Below are positions 1 through 10,800 of a stretch of DNA of 12,848 nt, piece after piece; within the stretch, counting starts at the first letter, position 1; each line of letters opens with the position of its first letter. The DNA comes from Candidatus Sericytochromatia bacterium (GTDB lineage: Bacteria > Cyanobacteriota > Sericytochromatia > JACMPN01). Location: positions 1 through 12,848 of the forward strand of contig JACMPN010000618.1 in NCBI GenBank assembly GCA_014377495.1, written 5' to 3'. The notes under the pieces are model-generated. The model was not told the DNA's origin. It did not search any database and worked only from the letters and a program-made list of their open reading frames with translations. A program made the position numbers and the translations under genes.

Positions 1-2
1 CT

Positions 3-3000
3 GGCTGGAACGACGCCGTCAGCCGCCGCAGCTTCCTGAAGCTGATGGGCGCATCACTGGCCTTTGCCGGTCTGACCGCTTGCTATCCCATCCAGCGCAA
101 GAAGATCGTGGCCTACGTCAAGGCACCCGAGGAGATCGTCGCCGGCAAGCCGCTCTTCTTTGCTACGACCATGCCCTTTGCCGGATATGCGATGGGTCTG
201 CTGGCTGAGAGCCACATGGGTCGCCCGACCAAGCTGGAAGGCAACCCCAAGCATCCCGCCAGCTTCGGCGCCACGGACATCTATGCCCAGGCCGAGCCGC
301 TGGTCATGTACGACCCCGACCGGGCCATCGACGTCACCAACGCCACAAAGAAGAGCACCTGGAAAGACTTCACGACGGCCCTCGCCGGCGCTCCCCGCAA
401 CGGCGGTCTGCGTATCCTCACCGGAACACTGACCTCGCCGTCCCTGATCGCCCAGATCCAGGCCGTGCTCAAGGCGAACCCCGGGGCGAAGTGGCATCAG
501 TACGAGCCCTTCAATCTGTCGAGCGTCCGGGCCGGTTCACGGATGGCCTTCGGGTCCGATGTGCAGCCGATCTACGCTTTCGAGAAGGCTGACATCGTCT
601 TCGGTCTGGATGCGGACTTCATGGACACGGCGCCCGGTGGCGTCCGTTACTCGAAGGACTTCGCCACGGCGCGCCGGGTCCGCCACGACAAGCAGCAGAT
701 GAACCGGTTCTACGCCGCGGAAAGCTCGCCGAACACGACGGGCAGCATGGCCGACCACCGGCTGCGGATGAAGCCCAGCGAGATCGAGTCGCTCGCCCGC
801 CTGGTCGCCAACCGCCTGGGAGTCACGGCTGCTGCCGGCAATGCGCTTGGCAATGACCTGGCCAAGTGGGTGGATGCCGCCATCACCGACCTGCAGGCCC
901 ATCGTGGCCGTTCGCTCGTCGTCGCTGGCGTCGCCGCCGCCCCGGTGGTGCATGCCCTCGCTTATGCGATGAATGCCGCCCTCGGCAATATCGGTCAGAC
1001 GGTCAGTTTCATTGCGTCACCCGAAGCGGTGCCGGTCGATCACCTCGCCAGCATCCAGGAGCTCGCCACCGACCTCAAGGCCGGTGCCGTCGACTCCCTG
1101 CTGATTATCGGGACGAACCCGGCTTTTACGGCACCGGCCGAGCTGGGTTTTGCCGAGCTGATCAGCAAGGCGAAGTTCAGCGCCTACCTCGGTCTTTATC
1201 ATGATGAGACCGCCAACCTGACCCAATGGCACGTGCCCGAGAGCCACTTCCTGGAAGCGTGGGGCGATGCCCGGGCCTTCGATGGCACGACCAGCATCAT
1301 CCAGCCGCTCATCGAGCCGCTCTACCGCAGCAAGTCCGCCGGTGAAATGATCGCCGCCGTGGCGGGTCAGGCCGACAAGACCAGCTACGACCTGATCCAG
1401 GCTTACTGGAAGGGCCAGCGGGCAGCCGGCTTTGACTCGTTCTGGGAAACGACGCTGCATGACGGTCTGATCGTCGGTTCGGCAAGTCCGACTGTCGGTG
1501 TGTCCGTCAAGAGCGGGTTTGCCGGTGAGCCGCAGGCGAAGTCCGACGGCTTGGAGTTGATCCTGCGCCTCGACCCGACGATCTTCGACGGCCGTTACGC
1601 GAACAATGGTTGGCTGCAGGAGCTGCCGAAGCCGCTGACCTCCCTGACCTGGGACAATGCGGCCCTGATCGCCCCGGCGACGGCGGAAGAGTACAAAGTC
1701 CGCAACGGGGACGTCATCGAGCTGACTTTTGAAGGTCGCTCGATGAAAGTGCCTGTCTGGATCATGGCCGGCCATTGTGCCGGTGGAGTGACGGTCTACC
1801 TCGGTTACGGCCGGACCCGCACAGGTCGGGTCGGCACGGGGACCGGCTTCAACGCCTATCCCCTGCGCTCGGTCAAGTCCCCCTGGGGCGGCACCGGTCT
1901 GGCGATCAAGAAAACGGAAGCGACCTACCCACTGGTCAGCACCCAGGATCACTTCACCCTGGAAGGTTCCCGGGAAGACGTGTTCCAGGCGAAGACTCTC
2001 GCCTCGTTGGCAGCGGCCCACGGCGGTCACGCCCACGCCGAGCACACCGCAGGCCAGCCCCTCCACAATAAGGCGGTGAATCCGCACACACAGGAACGGG
2101 AATACAACGGGTATCTGGAGCCTGTGGCGCCGGTGTATCAGTCCGGCCTCGGGCCTGCTCAGCAGCACCTCGGTGACGGCAGCCACGCCCGCGAAGAGCA
2201 GGAAGAGCTGTCCGATCTGTCCCTGTATCCGCAGTGGAAGTACGAGGGCAATGCCTGGGGCATGGTCATCGACCTGTCCGTCTGCAACGGCTGCAGCGCC
2301 TGCGTCGTCGCCTGCAACTCCGAGAACAACATCACGATCGTCGGCAAGGAAGAAGTCGCCGTCGGCCGGGAAATGCACTGGATCAAGGTTGACCGGTACT
2401 ACTCCGGCGACGAGAACGATCCGTCCTCGCTGAATCATCAGCCCCGCATGTGCGTCCACTGCGAAAAGGCCCCCTGCGAAACGGTTTGCCCGGTCGAAGC
2501 CACGGTGCACGATGCCGAAGGCTTGAACATCATGGCTTACAACCGCTGCGTCGGGACCCGGTACTGCGCCAACAACTGCCCGTACAAAGTACGGCGGTTC
2601 AACTTCTACGATCACACCGCTCAGTGGTTTGGTCAGGAAGGCTGGAGCACGAAGGTCGTCGCCAATGCCTCGCAGTTGGGCCTGAACCCCGACGTGTCCG
2701 TGCGGTCACGGGGCGTCATGGAAAAATGCTCTTACTGCGTGCAGCGGATCAACGCCGCCCGCATCGAGGCCAAAAAGGAAATGCGGCCGATTAAGGACGG
2801 TGAAGTCGTCACCGCCTGCCAGGCTGCCTGCCCGACGGAAGCGATCATTTTCGGTAACCTGAATGACGCCAGCAGCCGGGTCTCCCGCCTCAAGAAGGAA
2901 AAGACCAACTTCTTCATGCTGCCCGAACTGAACACGGCGGCCCGGACGACGTATCTCGCCCGGATCGTCAACCCGAACCCGGCCCTGAACGTGGAGAGCC

Positions 3001-3003
3001 CCA

Positions 3004-3017
<14 letters not shown>
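3..3017 (+). CDS. actB: Alternative complex III subunit ActB, molybdopterin-oxidoreductase-like/Fe-S protein (5' partial)
   Basis: This is the large Fe-S subunit of alternative complex III, the quinol:electron-acceptor oxidoreductase of the respiratory chain. The frame is open to the window's left edge. Codons 21-41 read SRRSFLK, a twin-arginine motif, followed by a hydrophobic stretch ending LTAC (Cys at 81-83), so the true start lies upstream and the Met at 45 is internal. The Tat motif plus lipobox-like Cys suggests Tat export with lipid anchoring. Counting from Met45, the first ~640 residues resemble the molybdopterin oxidoreductase fold, which in ActB is known to lack the cofactor. A His-rich linker (~656-672) leads to a ferredoxin-like half. 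Its cysteines are 747/750/753/757, 803/806/811/815, 835/841/845 and 895/898/925/929. The third group lacks one Cys (CVGTRYC), which fits the family's [3Fe-4S] centre beside three [4Fe-4S]. actC overlaps its end by 14 nt. Confidence 0.95.
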
Positions 3018-4402
<1,385 letters not shown>

Positions 4403-4413
<11 letters not shown>

Positions 4414-4972
4414 GCACAGTCAGGCGGGTCAACCCGCAGACAACGGCGTTTATGGACTGATGGCGGAGTTCGACGACCCGGCCCCGTTGGTCAAGGCTGC
4501 CAACGAGACGTATGCCGCCGGTTACCGGCAGGTCGACGCCTTCAGCCCGATCCCGGTGCATGGGCTCGCCCAGGCCATCGGCTTCAAAAAAGACCGGGTG
4601 GCGCTCTGCGTCCTCATCGGTGGTCTGTCGGGGGCGACCCTCGGGTTCAACCTGGCGCACTGGGCGCAGCGGATCAGCTATCCGCTGAACGTCGGCGGGC
4701 GGCCGCTGTTCAGCTGGCCGTCCTGGATTCCGGTCACTTTCGAGTGCACGATCCTCTTCGCCGGGTTCTCGGCATTGTTCAGCCTGATCATGTTGAACGG
4801 TCTGCCTCGGCTGCACCATCCGGTGTTCGAGGTTCCGGCGTTCCAACGGGCCTCGTTGGACAAGTTCTTCCTGTTGATCAAGTCTTCTGATCCGAAGTTC
4901 AAGTCGGAAGACACCCGACGCTTCCTGGAGGGCTTCCAGCCCACCGCGGTCGCCGAAGTGCCCAACACCTGA
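4403..4972 (+). CDS. actD: Alternative complex III subunit ActD (DUF3341 family)
   Basis: ActD is a small membrane subunit of alternative complex III. It carries no cofactor in known complexes and contributes two transmembrane helices to the membrane arm. The 189-residue product has the family signature GYRQVDAFSPIPVHGL at residues 40-55. Hydrophobic segments follow at about 66-86 and 113-133, separated by a polar loop with GGRPLFSWPSW. The C-terminus carries FFLLIKSSDPKF and resembles the conserved soluble end of DUF3341 proteins. The start at 4403 is chosen because of the AAGGAG site 7 nt upstream. The gene overlaps actC by 11 nt and is followed by a 43-nt gap before actE. Confidence 0.93.
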
Positions 4973-5015
4973 TGCCCGATCGCAGTCGACATCCTCAAGT
5001 AAGACGTGTGATGCA

Positions 5016-5624
5016 ATGAAACCTACTATTTCAGACTCTCCGCTGCGGCGGGGCACGGTGAGCCGGTTCCTGTCCCTGATGGGCGCAGGCTCTCTCGCCG
5101 TCGGCATGCTCTATCTGTCCGGTTGCCGTCAGCAGATGGCTGACCAGCCGGCGCCCCGTCCCCTCGAGGACAGTGCGTGGTTCAAGGATGGCGGCAGTTC
5201 CCGGGGCCTGATCGCCGGCACGGTTGCCCGCGGCCAGCTCGCCGGTTCGGTGTTCGCCACCGGTAAGGCAGGTGTGACCGAGATTGCCGAAGTACCGATG
5301 CCCGTGACCAAGGATTTGCTCGAGCGTGGGCGCCAGCGGTTCAATATCAACTGCGCCGTCTGCCACGGCCAAGCCGGAGACGGTCAGAGCGTGGTGGCCA
5401 AGCGGATGCTGGTCGCCGTGCCGTCCTACCATACGCCGAAGCTGCGCACGGCGCCGATCGGCCATTTCGTCAACGTCATCGCCAACGGCTATGGCTCGAT
5501 GTACTCCTATGCGGCACGTGTGACACCGGCCGACCGGTGGGCGATCGCCGCCTACATCCGGGCGCTGCAACTCAGCCAGGGGGCCACCTCTGCCGACGTC
5601 GCCGCCGCCCAGGCGCTCAAATAA
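5016..5624 (+). CDS. actE: Alternative complex III subunit ActE, monohaem cytochrome c lipoprotein
   Basis: ActE is the small c-type cytochrome of alternative complex III, positioned to hand electrons from the complex to an oxidase or soluble cytochrome. The 202-residue product begins with a basic region and a hydrophobic stretch ending in the lipobox LSGC (Cys37), so it is probably a lipid-anchored protein on the outer face of the membrane. One haem-binding CAVCH motif is present (Cys113, Cys116, His117). Met162 in the GYGSMYSY segment is the likely distal haem ligand, as in class I cytochromes. The C-terminal DRWAIAAYIRALQ is the usual cytochrome c terminal helix. No strong Shine-Dalgarno site precedes ATG 5016. 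The start is chosen because it gives a complete signal peptide. actF follows after 13 nt. Confidence 0.93.
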   Translation: MKPTISDSPLRRGTVSRFLSLMGAGSLAVGMLYLSGCRQQMADQPAPRPLEDSAWFKDGGSSRGLIAGTVARGQLAGSVFATGKAGVTEIAEVPMPVTKDLLERGRQRFNINCAVCHGQAGDGQSVVAKRMLVAVPSYHTPKLRTAPIGHFVNVIANGYGSMYSYAARVTPADRWAIAAYIRALQLSQGATSADVAAAQALK

Positions 5625-5637
5625 GCAAGGAATCGTT

Positions 5638-6792
5638 ATGACCAAAACGGAGCAAAACCAGATTCCCCTTGAGCGCTTTCAGAAGATCGCACTCATCACC
5701 GGGGCGATCGGGCTCGCCGTCAGCGGGCTCGGGGGTTTCTTCAGCTCGCAGCAGTTCTTCATCTCCTATCTGACCTCGTTCATCTTCTGGCTCGGCCTGA
5801 GCCTCGGCTCTTTGGCCTGGTTGATGGTTCACCATCTGACGCTGGGCACCTGGACGACGATGATCAAGCGGATTTTGGAAGGCGCCACCCGCGTCATCCC
5901 CTACATGCTGGCGCTGTTCATCCCCATCCTCTTTGGGCTCGGTTCGCTGTATCAGTGGGCCGTCCCCGAAATCGTCAAAAACGACCCCATCCTTCAGAAG
6001 AAGGCCTGGTGGTTGTCCGTCCCGTTCTTCCTTGTCCGGGTCGTCATCTACTTCGGGATCTGGACTCTGCTCATGCGTGGTCTGAACAAGATCACCGACG
6101 AGTTCAACACGGATAGCCACCAGCGGGGTGTCTCCATTGCCGGTCCCGGCATGCTGATCTACTTCCTGACGGTGACGTTCGCGATGATCGACTGGGTCAT
6201 GTCGTTGTATCCCCACTGGGCCTCGACGATGCACGGTGTTTTCTTCATCATCGGCAACGGCCTCAGCGTGCTGGTCTTCAGCATCCTGATCTTGCGCTGG
6301 TTCTCCGACTACGAGCCCTTCAAGAGTGTCGTCGAGACGATGCACTTCCACGACCTGGGTAAGCTAACCTTCGGGATCACGGTCTTCTGGACCTACATCA
6401 ACTTCGGTCAGTTCCTCATCGTCTGGTCGGCGAACCTGCCGGAAGAAGCCCCCTGGTACCTGACCCGGGTCACCCCAGGCTGGCTCTGGTTCACCCTGGC
6501 GCTGTTCCTGTTTCACTTTGCGTTGCCGTTTGCGGTCCTGCTCAGCCGGAACGTCAAACGGGTGAAGGGTACCCTGGCCATCGTGGCCGGTTGGATGTTC
6601 TTTATGCGGATCTGCGACATGTATTGGCATGTCCACCCCGCATTCACCAGCAGCGTCGCTTTCCACTGGCTGGATGTGGCCACCTACGTCGGTATCGGCG
6701 GCATGTGGCTCGGCCTCTTCTTCTGGCAGTTGCAAAAGAAACCTTTGTTGCCGCCCTATCTGCCGGAGGTTCATGATCCCCATGGCCATTAA
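5638..6792 (+). CDS. actF: Alternative complex III subunit ActF, quinone-binding membrane subunit 2
   Basis: ActF is the second large membrane subunit of alternative complex III, related in fold to ActC and packed against it. The 384-residue product has about ten hydrophobic segments. The most diagnostic stretch begins at His238 (HDLGKLTFGITVFWTY) and continues through INFGQFLIVWSANLPEE and PWYLTR, a signature of the quinol:cytochrome c oxidoreductase subunit 2 family. The conserved helix MRICDMYWHVHPAF follows near residues 322-335. AAGGAA at 5627-5632 precedes ATG 5638 by 5 nt. The short His-containing C-terminus (VHDPHGH) is overlapped by the next gene, which implies coupled translation. 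Confidence 0.95.
   Translation: MTKTEQNQIPLERFQKIALITGAIGLAVSGLGGFFSSQQFFISYLTSFIFWLGLSLGSLAWLMVHHLTLGTWTTMIKRILEGATRVIPYMLALFIPILFGLGSLYQWAVPEIVKNDPILQKKAWWLSVPFFLVRVVIYFGIWTLLMRGLNKITDEFNTDSHQRGVSIAGPGMLIYFLTVTFAMIDWVMSLYPHWASTMHGVFFIIGNGLSVLVFSILILRWFSDYEPFKSVVETMHFHDLGKLTFGITVFWTYINFGQFLIVWSANLPEEAPWYLTRVTPGWLWFTLALFLFHFALPFAVLLSRNVKRVKGTLAIVAGWMFFMRICDMYWHVHPAFTSSVAFHWLDVATYVGIGGMWLGLFFWQLQKKPLLPPYLPEVHDPHGH
6765..6769 (+). promoter_or_regulatory. Shine-Dalgarno site for the last operon gene
   Basis: GGAGG lies within the end of actF. It is 3 nt before ATG 6773 and 12 nt before in-frame ATG 6782. Neither spacing is ideal, so the start of the following gene is uncertain by three residues. 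Confidence 0.55.
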
Positions 6793-7450
6793 ACCCCGTC
6801 TCAATCCGCCCCACGTTCTGGCGGGCGATGCGCCCGGCGGCGCGGCGCAGATCGTCTTCACCCAGCTTCTGATCGTCGGGACCATCGTCGTCACGTACAT
6901 CGGGTTGTGGTTGTACCTCGATGACTCGTCCCGCTTGCCCGGCACCAAGGTGCAGCCCCCGAAACAGATCGCCATGCCGTACTACTACCGTCACGAGGTG
7001 CCCTGGACGAAGGAACTCACGGACGTACGGGCCAGTGAGCAGCAGAAGTTGACGGTTGCCGGCGCCATTGCCGGGGCCAGCGACGCCGCTGCCTACCGGA
7101 TCCCGATCGAGAACGCCATGGCGTTGGTCGTCCAGCGTGGTCTGCCGACCAAGCTGATGCCCGAAGCCATGCGGCAGCTCGACGTGCGTCGGGAGTCCAC
7201 CGAAGCGAATGGTGGACAGGCCGAATGGCTGCACAATCCCGAGCGGGAAGCCTTGGGTGGGGTGAGCCATGCCGCTGACGGTGCAGCCCCCGCTGCGACG
7301 GGTTCGGAAGCTCACAGCGCTACGGCTCCGGCCGTTGCCGCTCACGGTGTTGCCGGATATGACCAAGCGAAGCATGCCGCTGGTGGCTCCGACATCGGTC
7401 ACAGCGCTGCTCCCGCAGCCTCGACGGCTTCGCCGGCGGGCGGTCACTAA
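6773..7450 (+). CDS. ACIII operon single-pass membrane protein in the actG position
   Basis: This is the terminal gene of the act operon, encoding 225 residues with one clear transmembrane helix at about 27-49 (IVFTQLLIVGTIVV onward). A soluble domain follows. At residues 108-125 it carries AYRIPIENAM and LVVQRGLP, a short motif I associate with proteins encoded beside ACIII or cytochrome oxidase genes in several phyla. Before it, the segment around YYYRHEVPW also looks constrained. From about residue 160 the chain becomes low-complexity, rich in Ala, His, Gly and Ser, and probably disordered. Overlap with actF (20 nt) and position suggest an accessory subunit of the complex comparable to ActG, but I cannot demonstrate homology to a named ActG, so no symbol is given. 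ATG 6782 is an equally possible start. The terminator follows 32 nt after the stop. Confidence 0.8.
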   Translation: MIPMAIKPRLNPPHVLAGDAPGGAAQIVFTQLLIVGTIVVTYIGLWLYLDDSSRLPGTKVQPPKQIAMPYYYRHEVPWTKELTDVRASEQQKLTVAGAIAGASDAAAYRIPIENAMALVVQRGLPTKLMPEAMRQLDVRRESTEANGGQAEWLHNPEREALGGVSHAADGAAPAATGSEAHSATAPAVAAHGVAGYDQAKHAAGGSDIGHSAAPAASTASPAGGH

Positions 7451-7482
7451 CGTCTTTTTCAGCGGAGTTCAGCCAGTTGCAC

Positions 7483-7514
7483 AAAGAAGCCCCCGATCGC
7501 TCGGGGGCTTCTTT
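7483..7514 (+). terminator. Intrinsic terminator of the act operon
   Basis: A perfect 14-bp inverted repeat, AAAGAAGCCCCCGA at 7483-7496 and TCGGGGGCTTCTTT at 7501-7514, flanks a TCGC tetraloop. The GC-rich core is followed by a T-rich arm, and the A-rich left arm would also support termination from the opposite strand. It lies 32 nt after the last operon stop codon and marks the end of the act transcript. Confidence 0.93.
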
Positions 7515-7844
7515 GCTTTGGCGACCGAAGCGGAACTGAGCCGTTTCCGGGCGAAGGTGCATCCCCTGCGGTGGTTGAATGGGCGCAAGGCGCTTTGGGC
7601 GGACATGCGGTCCGTGCGGGACGTGACCTGCGAGTGGGCTTTGCCGGTGCGTCAGGGCGTGATGACCAAGGGGTTGTGGTCCGAAACGCCGGTTGGGCCG
7701 AAGCCTGTTGGCGAGCTAGGATGAGCAGGTCGGCGCCGGCGGGACCGGGACCTGCCGCAGATGTTACAGGGCGGCCTTTCCAGGGCATGATTTAGATAGT
7801 ACCCCCTGTCGGTTGACGATCAAGATACATGAGGGCCGCCACGC
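7515..7844. other. Intergenic spacer without a convincing gene
   Basis: This is a 330-nt spacer between the act terminator and the large ORF. Short open frames exist on both strands, but none has a good ribosome site or a recognisable or compositionally protein-like product. A promoter for the large gene should lie here, but I cannot identify a convincing -35/-10 pair. The only structure noted is an imperfect dyad at 7725-7755. Confidence 0.6.
7725..7755. repeat. Short inverted repeat upstream of the large ORF
   Basis: GCAGGTC (7725-7731) and GACCTGC (7749-7755) are perfect complements separated by 17 nt of GC-rich sequence that itself contains GGCGCC. No T-run follows, so it is not a standard terminator. 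It could be an operator or an mRNA hairpin about 90 nt before the large gene, or chance in GC-rich DNA. Confidence 0.35.
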
Positions 7845-10800
7845 GTGAAGGATGCTGTATCAAACGTCGTCGCCCGGGTCTCCGGAGCAGGCCCCCTGCC
7901 CGAATTGGACCTGCCGACGCCGACCGGTGCGCCCCATCCCCAGCCCGAAGCAGCCCCCGTCGGCAGGCCAGGCGATCGGGCCAGTGCCGTCACGCCGCAT
8001 GACGGTGGCTTTTCACCGGTTGGCATCGACCTCATGGCACAAGACAACATCACCCTTGGTCCTCTGCCGGAGATCAGCCACAAGGGGCTGCGTTCGGCCG
8101 CCAGCCACCTGGACCGGCAACTCGACGACACATTGCGCAAGACCGACCGGCCGACAGCGACGCACCTCGACGATCTGGCCGGTCTGCAACGGGCCTACGC
8201 CGGTTGGCAAAAGGCCACCAAGGGCCACGAAAACGACCCTCAGGTCACGGCCATCGGCTTCCGCTTCCAGGAACGCCTGGCACAGCTGGTGAAACGTGCA
8301 GCCGCTCAAATCGGCCACGATGCCGCAGCCGACCTGCCAAAGGGCGTCACGGCTTTCCAGCGGCTGGGACAGATCCAGCGGGACTACCAGACCCTGCAGA
8401 CCCGGGCCAGGATCCTGGGGATGACGGTCGCTCCGGCTGCAGTCCACGCTGGCGCCACCGGCCTTGTCGATCGGGCATTTTCAGACCTGCATGCCAGCGC
8501 CGGCTCCATCGCCGGGGCGTCACGGCTGAGCGGCGATCAGGTCCGGAATTTCACCCAGCAGGTGGCGACTTTGCGGACGGCGTTGACGGGCATCGGCCTG
8601 AGTTTGACGCCCGCAGCGGATCAGTCGTTGCAGGAGGCCGTGCAGGCCGCCCTCGATCAGCGGGTGGATCGGCTAGTCGCCTGGGGCAACGGGCTGCAGA
8701 GCGGCGATGTGACGGCGGCGGAGCTGACGGACTTTCACAGGGCCGCCCAAGGCTACCAGTTCCAGGCTAAATCGGTCGGCAAGCCCCCGTCTCCGGCCCA
8801 AGCCGAGGCCCTGCAGGCCACGGAGCACCGGCTGATGGCCGGCCGCATCGTCACCGTCGATGGGACTTTGCGCACGTGGGCCGGGTCCGCCACGCCCTCT
8901 ATCGAGGGCCTACGTGCCGTGACGACAGAACTGGTGGCCCTGCGTAAAGCCGCCGGCACCGATCCGGCATTGCGGGCCCGGATGACCGGGTTGGAAGAGA
9001 ACGTCCGCTCGGTCGTCACGGCGAGTCTCGAGGCCACCGGCATCACCGGTGACACCTTCATTCAGACTAGCCTGCAGGGGCTCGAAATCGCCTCGGCCTT
9101 GCTGCAACTCGCCGCAGAGGCCGATATCCCGTTGCCTCCGGCCGTGGCCGCACGCAACCTGCCGGACCGGATCAACAAAGCCAGTCAAGCCGCCGTCAAG
9201 AACACGATATCCGGCGCCGAAGCGCTCTTTTCGGCCCTCCAGGCCACGATGGAACTCGGCCGCAGCACGGACATGCCCGGCGCCCGGAAGCAGCTCGTGC
9301 CGATCTTCGGCGCCATCGTCAAGGCGTACACCGATCCAAACGACCCAATGCACGCCATCATGGTGCAGGCGCTCAAGGACCCGGAGGCGCTGGCGCTGTA
9401 CAATGCCGCCCTCCTCGTGGCCAGCGGCGATTCCTTCGGCAACACGATCCAGGCGATGGCCCCCCGTGACCAGGGTGGCCTGGGCACCGAGGGATTCAAC
9501 CGTCTGGCCTCGATTTTGACCTCGGACCAGAACCTTGCGGACATCAAGGCCGGTCAGGGCGTGCGGGTCTCGGACGTGATGAGCGGCATCAGCAGCGTCC
9601 TGCAGAAGTTCGAAACCGCTGGCCTGAGCTACGACCTGATGCACGAAAACCGCAAGGAAGCGGTCTTTTTCGTGCGCTGGACGATGAGCGTCGTCGGGAC
9701 CAGCACCGCCACTTTGGCCGACCGACGGGACGCCGCCATCGCCGTAGCCACGGAACGCCGGGAAGAACTGATTAACCGCCTGGCTTCTGGTGACCTGGCC
9801 GGATTCGACGATTACCTGCGGGAAACGGCGGCCCTCGGCATCATTCAGGAAAAGGGGGCTCATCAGAGCTGGTCCGACGACATCGACACGGCCGAAAGCG
9901 CCGTCAAAGTCCTCGAAACGGTCAAGACGGGTTCCGACGTCATCGGCATGGCCCTCGGGGCCGGTGCCATCCTCAAGCTGGGGGCCACGCTGGTCGTCCG
10001 TGGTGGCATCATGCTCGCCGCACGCAGTCCGGCCGTCATCAAATTGGCGCAGGCCGCCGCCGTCGAAGGCGCCGAAGAGCTTGCCGTCATCGGCTCCCGG
10101 CGGGCCGTCGCCGACCTGGCCCTGAATGCGGCCGGCACGGCGGCAAAGGGGTGGGCCGCCCGCAGCCTGCCGGCATTCACCCGTCTGGCCGCCACGTCAT
10201 TGGCCCGCAGCGGGGTCAGTGCCGCAAGCTGGCTGACTGGCGGCGCCGCCGAAGTGGCCCTGGCCCGCTCGATCGTCGGCGACGTGGCCTTTGGCGCCAT
10301 GCAATTCATCCAGGTCAACCCCGAAGATGGCAAAGTCAGCGTGTCGGTGCGGGATGAAAAGGGCCGCCCCCGTTGGGGCGCCCTGTGTATGGCCTTGCTG
10401 CCGCTGGCGTTGCGTGGCGGGCAGTTCGCCCTCGGCAAGATGAAAAAGCTTCCGTCGGTCCCGGAAGCGGTGCCGGCTCCGGTGAGGGCCGTAGCCGAAC
10501 CCGCGGCGCCGGTCGGCAAGGGCGTAGCCGAACCTGCCGCTCCGGTCGGCAAGGGCGTGGCCGAACCCGCCGCTCCCCCCGACAAAGCGCCTGTCACGAA
10601 GGTGAAGCAGGAAGGCCGAAGCCCGGACCGAGTCCAGCCCAAGCCCCCGGATCCGGCCAAACAGCCGGCCGCCGGTGAGAGCACGCCCGTGGTCGGTGGT
10701 GGTGCGCCGGCAGTGCCAGCGCCCAAACCCATGTTCCTCGAAGACTTCGTCGATGATTTCGGCCATCCGCCCAAGGTCGGCGATCCCGTGTTGCAGGGCG

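Noticed and set aside
1017..2615. Long open frame of 532 codons on the minus strand within actB
   Set aside because: It is the antisense shadow of a strongly identified gene with high third-position GC. Its translation is Arg/Asp/Val-rich without a recognisable fold.
7459..7788. 109-codon minus-strand open frame in the same spacer
   Set aside because: It runs through the perfect terminator hairpin and gives an Ala/Pro/Arg-rich product with no recognisable features.
7571..7795. 74-codon plus-strand open frame in the spacer after the act terminator
   Set aside because: It has no ribosome site, its composition is not protein-like, and overlapping frames on both strands are equally open.
7813..7830. 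TTGACG followed by GATACAT upstream of the large gene, as a sigma-70 promoter
   Set aside because: The two elements are only 5 nt apart and the candidate -10 is poor. No proper 16-18 nt spacing is found.
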